64,000 nucleotides of DNA from the NCBI RefSeq assembly GCF_019047785.1, contig NZ_CP077290.1:3596001-3660000 (forward strand), in the 5' to 3' direction. Made by a program: the position numbers and the translations under genes. Within the stretch, counting starts at the first letter, position 1. Each line of letters starts with the position of its first letter. The DNA comes from Enterobacter cancerogenus. Lineage in GTDB: Bacteria > Pseudomonadota > Gammaproteobacteria > Enterobacterales > Enterobacteriaceae. This document shows positions 56,962 to 64,000 of the stretch, in pieces. The notes beneath the pieces are model-generated. The model searched no databases. It saw nothing but the letters and a program-made list of their open reading frames with translations, and was not told where the DNA came from.

Positions 56962-57844
56962 TTTTGCCTCCTTTATCGGCGGAGTAGAACACCCAGTATT
57001 TCGACGACTTAAAGGCGATACCGGCAAAGACGGCGACCACCAGGAACAGAACCCACGCCAGCGCCGCCCCGTACCCCATGTCGAAGTATTTAAACGCGGT
57101 GTCGTAGATGTAGAGCGAGAACAGGTAGGTCGAGTAGGTTGGCCCGCCGCCGGTGATGACGTATGGCCCGGTAAATTCCTGGAACGCCTGGGTCGTCTGC
57201 ATGATGAAGTTGAAGAAAATCACCGGGGTAATCAGCGGCACGGTCACTTTCATGAACATCTGCCATTTTGACGCCCCGTCGATCATCGCCGCTTCATACT
57301 GCGACTGCGGCACGTTTTGCAGCGCCGCGAGGAAGATGACCATCGCGGAGCCAAACTGCCAGACGCGCAGCAGCGTCACGGACATCAGCGCCAGAGACGG
57401 CTCGCCCAGCCAGTTCACCGGGTCAAAACCAAATACCCCGATAAAGCTGTTAAGCAGGCCATCAATAGCAAAAAGCGCGCGCCAGAGCACCGCAATGGCG
57501 ACGGAACTGCCGAGAATAGAGGGAATATAGTAGGCGGTACGGAAGAATCCGATGCCGCGTAATTTAAAGTTCAGAACAAACGCTATTCCTAATGCAAACG
57601 CGAGCTTTAAGGGGATGGTTAAAAATACATACGCGAACGTCACGCCCATTGATTTCCAGAAGAGCGTGTCTTCGGTAAACATGTAGCGATAGTTCTCAAT
57701 GCCGTTAAACACCGGCGGGCTCATCAAATCGTAATCCGTAAAGCTAAGAAAGAACGATGAGACAAAAGGGAAAGCCGTAAAGAGTATCAGCCCAATTATG
57801 TAGGGCGATATCCACGCTAACCCCAGCAGCTTGTTTTCATTCAT
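56954..57844 (-). CDS. togM: ABC transporter permease, TogM-like
   Basis: 296 residues, six membrane segments (MalF/CUT1 type), with the EAA loop YEAAMIDGASKWQMFMKVTVPLITP. First gene of togMNAB. The 544-bp region upstream, shared with the divergent wzz gene, contains three KdgR-type boxes. Confidence 0.9.
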   Translation of the reverse strand: MNENKLLGLAWISPYIIGLILFTAFPFVSSFFLSFTDYDLMSPPVFNGIENYRYMFTEDTLFWKSMGVTFAYVFLTIPLKLAFALGIAFVLNFKLRGIGFFRTAYYIPSILGSSVAIAVLWRALFAIDGLLNSFIGVFGFDPVNWLGEPSLALMSVTLLRVWQFGSAMVIFLAALQNVPQSQYEAAMIDGASKWQMFMKVTVPLITPVIFFNFIMQTTQAFQEFTGPYVITGGGPTYSTYLFSLYIYDTAFKYFDMGYGAALAWVLFLVVAVFAGIAFKSSKYWVFYSADKGGKNG

Positions 57845-57877
57845 ACATACCTACCTGGCGATCGATGGTTTAAAACG

Positions 57878-57890
57878 GAATCTGCGTTTC
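57878..57890 (-). promoter_or_regulatory. KdgR-type box near togM start
   Basis: GAATC-TGC-GTTTC: one mismatch from GAAAC-N3-GTTTC, 34 bp before the togM ATG, so binding would block early transcription. Confidence 0.55.
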
Positions 57891-58052
57891 GTTACCGCGC
57901 CCACGCCTGTTAAGTGCGGCATGAGCGAGAATGCTTAGGGCTGCGCGTCTCGGCTGTACTCATTGACATATTGTTTTTTAAGGATTTTGTAGAGCTGTGC
58001 TCGCTGCGCGCGGGTTTAGTTTCAAAAGAGACGAACCACTGTTTTTGAATAC

Positions 58053-58067
58053 TAAAGCGTCGTTTTA
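58053..58067 (-). promoter_or_regulatory. degenerate KdgR-type box between togM and wzz
   Basis: TAAAGC-GTC-GTTTTA, two core mismatches. Listed because it shares spacing with the stronger boxes in the same region. Confidence 0.4.
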
Positions 58068-58129
58068 ATTTATTTTATTGCGATTTGTTTCCGCGTCATT
58101 CGCTTAATGATGGAAATGTGATCAATGTC

Positions 58130-58142
58130 GAAACGGTGTTTC
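58130..58142. promoter_or_regulatory. perfect KdgR-type box between togM and wzz
   Basis: GAAAC-GGT-GTTTC with fully symmetrical arms, 286 bp from the togM start and 247 bp from the wzz start. It could act on either divergent gene. Confidence 0.75.
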
Positions 58143-58388
58143 AATAAGGTGAGGGCGGTGGCATTTTTGACTTTTCAGTAAGCCCCAGAACCCAGTTTTG
58201 CGGCGGAAGGTCGAAAAATGAGGGAGGGATAATTAACAACGAAATTGTGAACAGGGTAACTACTAATTCTGATAGTCGGTGTACAGTTAGACTAATCTCG
58301 CGTTCAGATAATTCTTACTTTCTTGTATCATCGATTCACGAGAACCCATCGAGCAGAAATTTACTGCCTCTTAAAAAGAAGAACGGTT

Positions 58389-59513
58389 ATGTCAGCAATG
58401 GACTTCAAGAAAAATACGGACCTCGATTTCCCCCGCTATACCTCCCCGGCTCACAGCGCAAAAGAGATTGACCTTCTGGGACTGCTGGACGTCCTGTTGG
58501 CGGCGAAAAAACGCATCATTGCGATTACGTTTACCTTTGCCCTGGCGGGCCTGGCCATTGCGTATCTCATGCCGCAAAAGTGGACCAGTAAAGCCGTGAT
58601 CACCCCTGCCGAGCAGACGCAGTGGAACCCGCTGCGACAGATGATGGTAGCCTTGCAGGTACTGGATGTGGACGTGAAGGTCGACCGTCCTGACGTATTT
58701 AATATGTTCATCAAAAAGTTTCAGTCGCAGACGCTGCTCGAAGAGTACATGAAGAACTCCCCGTATGTGATGTCGCAGCTGGAAGGCACCAACGTGGACC
58801 CGCTGGAACTGCACCGCGCGGTGGTGAATATCTCTGAAAAAATGAAAGCGACGGATAACACCCTGGCGAAAGATGCGGATAAAGCGCCGTACGTCTCCTG
58901 GACGCTGAGCTTTACCGCGCCGACGGCAGGTGACGCGCAGACGGTGCTGGAGGGCTACGTTGACTATATCACCCATATCGTTGAGCAGGAGACGATGCAG
59001 AATATTCGTAACCAGATCGCGCTGAAAACGAAAGTGGTGCAGCAGCAGCTGGCGCTGGATCGCGTGCGTCTGACCAATCTGCATAACACTAATCTGCAGC
59101 GTCTTAACTATTCGCTGGAAGTGGCGAACGCGGCCGGCATCAAAAAACCGGTCTACAGCAATGGTCAGGCAGTGAAAGATGACCCGGATTATTCCGTTGC
59201 GCTCGGGGCGGACGGTATCGCGCAAAAGCTGCAGATTGAAAAGAACCTCAAAGACGTTGCCGAGCTGAACGCCGACTTCCAGAACCGCGAATACTTCCTG
59301 GCCCAGCTGCAAAACCTGTCCGTTGAAGACGTCAAGCTGGAGCCGTTTAAATATCAGCTTACTCCGTCAATGCCGGTGAAAAAAGACGGCCCGGGTAAAG
59401 CGTTGATTGTGATTCTTGCCGCGCTGGTTGGCGGCCTGTTTGCCTGCGGCAGCGTGCTGCTGCGCGGCGCCATGATTGCACGCGCTCCGCTGCCTGAACC
59501 GGTCACGGAATAA
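58389..59513 (+). CDS. fepE: LPS O-antigen chain-length regulator, FepE/Wzz type
   Basis: 374-residue inner-membrane polysaccharide co-polymerase of the very-long-chain FepE kind. N-terminal helix at about 40-58 (ITFTFALAGLAIAYLMPQKW), a large periplasmic helical domain with coiled coil and a C-terminal helix (GKALIVILAALVGGLFACGSVLL) preceded by a proline-rich motif (YQLTPSMPVKKDGP). SLEVANAAGIKKPVYSNGQAVKDDPD is nearly identical to E. coli FepE. The start MSAMDFKKN at 58389 is preferred over a longer frame. In E. coli fepE is in the enterobactin cluster; here it lies alone in the pectin block. Confidence 0.9.
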   Translation: MSAMDFKKNTDLDFPRYTSPAHSAKEIDLLGLLDVLLAAKKRIIAITFTFALAGLAIAYLMPQKWTSKAVITPAEQTQWNPLRQMMVALQVLDVDVKVDRPDVFNMFIKKFQSQTLLEEYMKNSPYVMSQLEGTNVDPLELHRAVVNISEKMKATDNTLAKDADKAPYVSWTLSFTAPTAGDAQTVLEGYVDYITHIVEQETMQNIRNQIALKTKVVQQQLALDRVRLTNLHNTNLQRLNYSLEVANAAGIKKPVYSNGQAVKDDPDYSVALGADGIAQKLQIEKNLKDVAELNADFQNREYFLAQLQNLSVEDVKLEPFKYQLTPSMPVKKDGPGKALIVILAALVGGLFACGSVLLRGAMIARAPLPEPVTE

Positions 59514-59531
59514 ACCTGCGGTAATAACGAG

Positions 59532-59559
59532 AAGGGGCGCTGTTTCAGCGCCCCTTTTT
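59532..59559. terminator. bidirectional terminator between wzz and kdgF
   Basis: Perfect 11-bp stem AAGGGGCGCTG/CAGCGCCCCTT with a TTT loop and T5 on the plus side. The kdgF stop codon lies at its right edge. Confidence 0.92.
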
Positions 59560-59881
59560 ATTTCAGGAAATCCTCGCGGACCGGCGTGAAGGTATCCAGC
59601 AGCGTGCCGGGTTTCAGGCACACGCAGCCGTGCATAATGTGCGGCTCCTTGTACAGCGTATCGCCCGCCGTCACCACGCGTTTCTCTTCCCCGATGGTGA
59701 ACTCAAACTCACCGGAGAGAACATAGGTTAGCTGCTCATGCGGATGGTTATGCATCGGGCCAATGGCGCCCTGTTCAAAATTAACCTCAACCGCCATCAT
59801 CTTACCGTTATGCGCCAGAATGCGTCGCGTGACGCCGTTGCCCAGATCGTCCAGCGTCGTCTCTTTATGGAAAACAAACAT
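59558..59881 (-). CDS. kdgF: cupin KdgF, unsaturated galacturonate linearisation
   Basis: 107-residue single-domain cupin from the ATG at 59881 (GGAG just upstream); a longer frame starting at 59917 would run into the KdgR-type box. The metal motif is visible as MHNHPHEQLTYVLSGEFEF and the second histidine region as KEPHIMHGC. KdgF converts the unsaturated monouronate released by pectin lyases to 5-keto-4-deoxyuronate, feeding KduI. A perfect KdgR-type box lies just upstream. Confidence 0.9.
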   Translation of the reverse strand: MFVFHKETTLDDLGNGVTRRILAHNGKMMAVEVNFEQGAIGPMHNHPHEQLTYVLSGEFEFTIGEEKRVVTAGDTLYKEPHIMHGCVCLKPGTLLDTFTPVREDFLK

Positions 59882-59902
59882 ATCTCCGCCTTGGTTTAAT
59901 GT

Positions 59903-59915
59903 GAAACATTGTTTC
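59903..59915 (-). promoter_or_regulatory. perfect KdgR-type box upstream of kdgF
   Basis: GAAAC-ATT-GTTTC, extended as TGAAACATTGTTTCA and AT-rich flanks (59902-59916), 22 bp before the kdgF ATG. This is the textbook KdgR operator form. Confidence 0.85.
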
Positions 59916-60016
59916 ATTTAATTTATCCCAGCAAAAATGAAAAAGAAACGCGCTGCTAAAGAACTGGAAACAGGATCACAAGTTTGCTTCACTGGGAGCA
60001 ACATTAAGGAGAGTCT

Positions 60017-60709
60017 ATGAAAACGATCGGTCTGTTAGGTGGCATGAGTTGGGAATCGACCATTCCCTATTACCGTCTGATTAATGAAGGGGTCAAGCAA
60101 CGCCTGGGCGGACTGCATTCGGCAAGCCTCCTGCTGCACAGCGTGGATTTCCACGACATTGAAGCCTGCCAGTCTCGCGGGGAGTGGGATAAAGCCGGAG
60201 AGATGCTGGCGCAGGCGGCGCTCGGGCTGGAACGTGCGGGCGCAGAGGGGATCCTGCTCTGTACCAATACCATGCACAAAGTGGCGTCCCACATTGAGAC
60301 GCGCTGTGCGCTGCCGTTCCTGCACATTGCCGACGCGACCGGGCGGGCGATTGCCGCTTCGGGGATGTCGCGCGTGGCGCTGCTGGGCACGCGCTATACC
60401 ATGGAGCAGGATTTCTACCGGGGCCGCTTAGAAAGCGCGTTTGGCATTGAAAGCCTGATCCCGGACGAAGCCGATCGGGGGCGCATCAACCAGAGCATCT
60501 TTGAGGAGCTGTGCCTTGGCACTTTCAGCGAAACCTCGCGCGCGTATTACGTCAGCGTCATTGAGAAGCTTGCGCGTCAGGGGGCGGAAGGGGTGATTTT
60601 CGGCTGTACCGAAATCGGCCTGCTGGTTCCCGTGGAGCAAAGCCCGATCCCGGTGTTTGATACCGCCGCCATTCATGCCGCAGATGCGGTGGAATTTATG
60701 CTGTCATAA
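60017..60709 (+). CDS. ygeA: broad-specificity amino acid racemase YgeA
   Basis: 230-residue Asp/Glu-racemase-family protein, equal to E. coli YgeA, which racemises several amino acids without PLP, best with homoserine. The two catalytic cysteines are in [11 protein letters not shown] and [27 protein letters not shown] marks the N-terminus. Its stop overlaps the stop of convergent lysR by 6 bp. Confidence 0.95.
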   Translation: MKTIGLLGGMSWESTIPYYRLINEGVKQRLGGLHSASLLLHSVDFHDIEACQSRGEWDKAGEMLAQAALGLERAGAEGILLCTNTMHKVASHIETRCALPFLHIADATGRAIAASGMSRVALLGTRYTMEQDFYRGRLESAFGIESLIPDEADRGRINQSIFEELCLGTFSETSRAYYVSVIEKLARQGAEGVIFGCTEIGLLVPVEQSPIPVFDTAAIHAADAVEFMLS

Positions 60710-61630
60710 GGGGTTCTGTAGGTCAGGTAAGCGAAGCGCCACCTGACGCGCGTGCTCAATTAAATGTTCGGTGAAAGCCTCGACCAGCGCGGACGCCGGG
60801 CGATGCAGCGGGCGGATCAGGCTCACGGTAAACGGAACGGAAACGCTAAAGCGGCGGATCACAATGCCGCTTCCGGCGTAGTCCATCGCCGTGAGCGGGT
60901 TCACCACCGAAATACCCACGCCTGCGCGCACCATGGCGCAAATCGAGGCGGCGCTGTGCGTTTCTACCACCATCCGCCGCTTCACCTGATGCTCGGCAAA
61001 CAGCGTATCCAGCAGCTGTCGATAGCTGTCGGTTTGCGACAGGCTGATGTAATTCTCCCCCTGGAAATCCGCAGGCGTCAGCACCTCTTTTGCGGCCAGC
61101 GGATGCCCTTCGGGCAACACGCACACTTCGTCCAGCGCCAGCAGCTCCGTGCGTTCCGTACCGGCGGGCGTAGCGAGCGTTTCCGTCAGGCCCAGATCGT
61201 GACGCTGTGCAGAGAGCCACTCTTCGAGCAGCGGCGACTCCTGCGGCACGATGGTGAGATTGACCTCGGGATAGCGGGCAAGAAAGGGCTGTAACAGCAT
61301 GGGTAAAAAGGACTGGGAAAAGACGGGCAGGCAGACGATAGACAGCTCACCCTGGCGAAACTCGCGCAGGCTCTCCGCCGCGCTGACAATGCGATCCAGC
61401 CCGTACCAGGAGCGCTGAACTTCCTCAAACAGACGCAGCCCTTGCACCGTCGGGTGCAGCCTGCCGCGTGTGCGTTCAAACAGCTTCAGTCCCAGCACTT
61501 TCTCAAACCGCGCCAGCTCGCGGCTGACCGTCGGCTGGGAGGTATGCAGCATCTGTGCGGCTTCGGTGAGATTACCAGTCGTCATCACGGCGTGAAAAAT
61601 CTCGATGTGGCGGAGGTTAACGGCGGGCAT
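60704..61630 (-). CDS. lysR: LysR, activator of lysA
   Basis: 308 residues against 311 in E. coli. N-terminal winged helix-turn-helix ([24 protein letters not shown]) and a LysR effector domain ([28 protein letters not shown]). The founding member of the family; it activates divergent lysA in response to diaminopimelate and lysine. The last residues ([14 protein letters not shown]) are encoded by a REP-like palindrome, an unusual 3' end. Confidence 0.95.
   Translation of the reverse strand: MPAVNLRHIEIFHAVMTTGNLTEAAQMLHTSQPTVSRELARFEKVLGLKLFERTRGRLHPTVQGLRLFEEVQRSWYGLDRIVSAAESLREFRQGELSIVCLPVFSQSFLPMLLQPFLARYPEVNLTIVPQESPLLEEWLSAQRHDLGLTETLATPAGTERTELLALDEVCVLPEGHPLAAKEVLTPADFQGENYISLSQTDSYRQLLDTLFAEHQVKRRMVVETHSAASICAMVRAGVGISVVNPLTAMDYAGSGIVIRRFSVSVPFTVSLIRPLHRPASALVEAFTEHLIEHARQVALRLPDLQNPL
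60722..60747. repeat. REP-like palindrome inside the lysR 3' end
   Basis: GTCAGGTAAGCG…GCGCCACCTGAC: same architecture as the intergenic REP-like units (GTAAGCG/GCGCCAC core), but within coding sequence, ending 18 bp before the lysR stop. Confidence 0.7.
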
Positions 61631-61753
61631 AAGTCACCTGAACGTTGAGCGTTATCCATATCATTTTTGCATAGACTCGCGATAAAACGATATTTTTTAT
61701 TCTCTTTCGGCTGTGGCGTAATGGACAAAACAGTCATGATCCGGAGTACCACC

Positions 61754-63016
61754 ATGCCACGCCCGCTCAACCAGACCGATACCGATCTGAACGCCGACAA
61801 CCTGCTGCGCCTGCCCGCTGAATTTGGCTGCCCGGTGTGGGTCTACGACGCACAGATTATTCGCGAGAAAATTGCCGCCCTTCATCAGTTTGACGTGGTG
61901 CGTTTCGCCCAAAAAGCCTGCTCCAATATTCATATTCTGCGACTGATGCGTGAACAGGGCGTAAAGGTAGACTCCGTTTCGCTGGGCGAAATCGAGCGCG
62001 CGCTGGCGGCCGGGTTTGATCCGCAATCCGACAGCGACGCGATTGTGTTCACCGCCGATCTGATCGACGACGCAACCCTCGCACGCGTTCATGAGCTGCG
62101 CATTCCCGTTAACGCCGGTTCGGTGGATATGCTGGAGCAGTTGGGGCAGGTATCACCCGGCCATCGCGTCTGGCTGCGCGTCAACCCAGGCTTTGGTCAC
62201 GGCCACAGTCAAAAAACCAACACCGGCGGCGAGAACAGCAAGCACGGGATCTGGCATGGCGATCTCCCTGCCGCGCTGGAGGTACTGCAGCGCTACGGCC
62301 TGAAGCTGGTTGGCATTCACATGCATATCGGCTCCGGCGTGGACTACGGTCATCTTGAGCAGGTGTGTGGCGCAATGGTGGATCAGGTGCTGGCGTGTGG
62401 TCAGGATCTGGAGGCGATCTCCGCGGGGGGCGGCCTGTCCATTCCGTATCGCGAAGGCGAAGAGGCGATCGATACCGATCACTATTACGGCCTGTGGAGC
62501 GCCGCGCGCGACAAAATTGCGGCCCACCTGGGCCACGCGGTGAAGCTGGAAATTGAGCCGGGGCGTTTCCTGGTGGCGGAGTCCGGCGTGCTGGTGGCGC
62601 AGGTGCGCAGCGTGAAAGAGATGGGATCGCGCCATTTTGTGCTGATCGACGCGGGCTTTAACGATCTGATGCGCCCGTCCATGTACGGCAGCTATCACCA
62701 CATTACGGCACTCGCCGCCGACGGGCGCGATCTGCTGAACGCACCGCGCGTGGAGACGGTGGTCGCCGGTCCGCTGTGTGAATCCGGGGACGTGTTCACC
62801 CAGCAGGAGGGCGGTAAAGTGGAAACCCGCGCGCTGCCTGAAGTGAAGCCGGGTGACTATCTGGTGCTGCACGATACCGGCGCGTACGGGGCGTCGATGT
62901 CCTCTAACTACAACAGCCGCCCGCTGCTGCCGGAAGTGCTGTTTGATCGCGGCGTGGCAAGATTGATCCGTCGCCGCCAGACCATTCAGGAACTGCTGGC
63001 GCTGGAGCTGTTCTGA
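61754..63016 (+). CDS. lysA: diaminopimelate decarboxylase
   Basis: PLP enzyme for the last step of lysine synthesis (meso-diaminopimelate to lysine). 420 residues from the ATG at 61754 (GGAG 7 nt upstream), equal to E. coli. The PLP lysine is Lys54 in FAQKACSNIHIL. HIGSGVD, SAGGGLS and the EPGRFLV arginine and CESGDVF regions of the fold III family are all present. Divergent from its activator lysR (123 bp). The 3' end overlaps the convergent LacI-family gene by 31 bp. Confidence 0.97.
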   Translation: MPRPLNQTDTDLNADNLLRLPAEFGCPVWVYDAQIIREKIAALHQFDVVRFAQKACSNIHILRLMREQGVKVDSVSLGEIERALAAGFDPQSDSDAIVFTADLIDDATLARVHELRIPVNAGSVDMLEQLGQVSPGHRVWLRVNPGFGHGHSQKTNTGGENSKHGIWHGDLPAALEVLQRYGLKLVGIHMHIGSGVDYGHLEQVCGAMVDQVLACGQDLEAISAGGGLSIPYREGEEAIDTDHYYGLWSAARDKIAAHLGHAVKLEIEPGRFLVAESGVLVAQVRSVKEMGSRHFVLIDAGFNDLMRPSMYGSYHHITALAADGRDLLNAPRVETVVAGPLCESGDVFTQQEGGKVETRALPEVKPGDYLVLHDTGAYGASMSSNYNSRPLLPEVLFDRGVARLIRRRQTIQELLALELF

Positions 63017-64000
63017 GTGAAATACGGCCCCGTCGTCACCGAGTCGCGCAAGACCAGCGTGCCGGTAAACGGCGGGATCGCCTCCACCGGCTGGTTCTTC
63101 GCCAGCCGGATCGCCTGATCGATAGCAGTGACGATCATGTTGTCGATCGGCAGATAAACCGAGGACAACGCGGGCTCCAGCCATTTCGCGCTCGGCGCAT
63201 CATCAAACCCAAACAGCGAAATATCCTGCGGGATCTTCAGCCCGGCCTGGTGTAATGCTTTGAACGCACCCAGCGCCATATCATCGTTACAGGCAAACAG
63301 CGCGCTGAACGGCACGGCGTCGACGATAAGCTCCTTGCACAGCTCATAACCCCGCGTCATTCCCGCATCGCCGTATTTAATCCGTCGTTCGTCAAGACGG
63401 ATGCCGTGCTTCTCCAGCGCTTTGCGGTAGCCCATCAGGCGGGCTTTACCGGTAGGAGTATGAATGGGAACGGTGATGCAGGCGATCTCGCGATGGCCCT
63501 GGCTTATCAGGTAATCCACGGCTTTAAACGCGGCATCCTGCTGCTCGAAGAACACGCAGCGATCCGCCGCCTGGCTAACCTCACGGTTGATCACCACCAG
63601 CGGGGTTTGCACCGTGTTGATAAGCTTCATGATCGCCTTTTCGCTCATGTAGCGTGTATAGAGAACGATGGCGTCGCACTTGCGATCCGCCAGCATCTGA
63701 ACGGCCTGCTCTTCCTGCTCGGGCGCATCATGACCGTCGGTGACGATCAGCTGCTTGCCGTGCGTTTCGGTCTGCCGGGAGGCCTGCTGCAACAGGCGAC
63801 CAAAGTAAAAACCGTCAAAGGTGGAGACCACCAGACCAATGCTGTTGCTGGTCTGGTTCGCCAGCGAACGCGCGAGAAAGTTCGGGCGATAGCCCAGCTC
63901 TTCCATCGCGGTGAACACCTGCTGACGCGTACTCTCTTTAACCTGACCCGTGCCGTTCAGCACGCGCGAGACGGTGGCTTTCGACACGCCCGCGCGTAAT
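62986..64000 (-). CDS. LacI-family transcriptional regulator (AscG-like), 5' truncated by window edge
   Basis: Frame open to the last base; the visible part begins LRAGVSKATVSRVLNGTGQV, so only the first few residues of the LacI helix-turn-helix are missing. A hinge (NFLARSLANQ) and periplasmic-binding-protein-like effector domain follow (GLVVSTFDGFYFGRLLQQA, ACNDDMALGAFKALHQAG, SLFGFDDAPSAKWLEPALSSV). It occupies the place of E. coli galR beside lysA, but the sequence is closer to AscG-type repressors (VSKATVSRVL, YRPNLLAR-like, CDAIVLY). The extreme C-terminus SSSASSS is encoded antisense to the end of lysA. The regulated genes lie outside the window. Confidence 0.85.
   Translation of the reverse strand, partial: LRAGVSKATVSRVLNGTGQVKESTRQQVFTAMEELGYRPNFLARSLANQTSNSIGLVVSTFDGFYFGRLLQQASRQTETHGKQLIVTDGHDAPEQEEQAVQMLADRKCDAIVLYTRYMSEKAIMKLINTVQTPLVVINREVSQAADRCVFFEQQDAAFKAVDYLISQGHREIACITVPIHTPTGKARLMGYRKALEKHGIRLDERRIKYGDAGMTRGYELCKELIVDAVPFSALFACNDDMALGAFKALHQAGLKIPQDISLFGFDDAPSAKWLEPALSSVYLPIDNMIVTAIDQAIRLAKNQPVEAIPPFTGTLVLRDSVTTGPYFTQNSSSASSS

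Noticed and set aside
58154..58164. GGCGGTGGCAT resembling the RfaH ops element upstream of wzz
   Set aside because: Differs from GGCGGTAG at a key position, lies before any identifiable wzz transcript start, and wzz is a single gene here.
59882..59917. Longer N-terminus for kdgF
   Set aside because: The extra codons would be made from the KdgR-type box and are not cupin-like; the ATG at 59881 has GGAG upstream.

Overview
The window is chromosomal DNA from a member of the Enterobacteriaceae, most likely Enterobacter or a close relative. Most proteins match their E. coli K-12 counterparts in length and in motifs recalled from memory, and the gene order largely follows the E. coli stretch from pgk/fbaA to lysA. 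The genus call is inference; no search was run.

Layout. 1-34280 is conserved backbone: pgk-fbaA-mscS, argO-yggE-argP, rpiA-serA, fau-ssrS(6S RNA)-zapA, ygfB-pepP-ubiH-ubiI, gcvTHP, ygfF, bglA with an RpiR-type regulator, trhA, ygfZ/sdhE-ygfX, fldB/xerD-dsbC-recJ-prfB-lysS, idi, ygeR and tRNA-Gly(CCC). An orphan TRAP-type periplasmic binding protein sits between mscS and argO. 34281-36613 is a gene-poor stretch just downstream of the tRNA, holding a DUF4225-like membrane protein and a small two-helix membrane protein. It is followed by yjdI-yjdJ, which lie elsewhere in E. coli K-12.

37215-43299 is a probable Fur-controlled iron or haem acquisition operon: a ChaN-like lipoprotein, a dedicated TonB, an exported oligopeptidase B-like serine protease and a TonB-dependent receptor with haem-receptor-type motifs. 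The combination resembles in logic the protein-import-and-cleave iron piracy systems (Fus), but with an S9 serine protease. It is the best candidate here for an undescribed system.

43301-47437 returns to E. coli-like accessory genes (yqeG, a PACE efflux gene with a divergent LysR, yqeF). 47610-59915 is a pectin-oligomer catabolism block: kdgM porin, ogl lyase, kduI-kduD, araE, togMNAB ABC importer and kdgF. Matches to GAAAC-N3-GTTTC (KdgR-type operators) lie in front of nearly every catabolic unit. Together these genes would import oligogalacturonides across both membranes and convert them to 2-keto-3-deoxygluconate; the kinase and aldolase are not in the window. A long-O-antigen wzz (fepE-like) gene lies inside this block. 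The window ends with ygeA, lysR, lysA and an edge-truncated LacI-family regulator that resembles AscG more than the GalR found there in E. coli.

Two families of short palindromic repeats (REP-like units with GCCGGGT/ACCCGGC ends, and CCCTCTCCC/GGGAGAGGG units) punctuate gene ends. One has become part of the lysR coding sequence. No IS element, CRISPR array, integrase or rRNA was seen.
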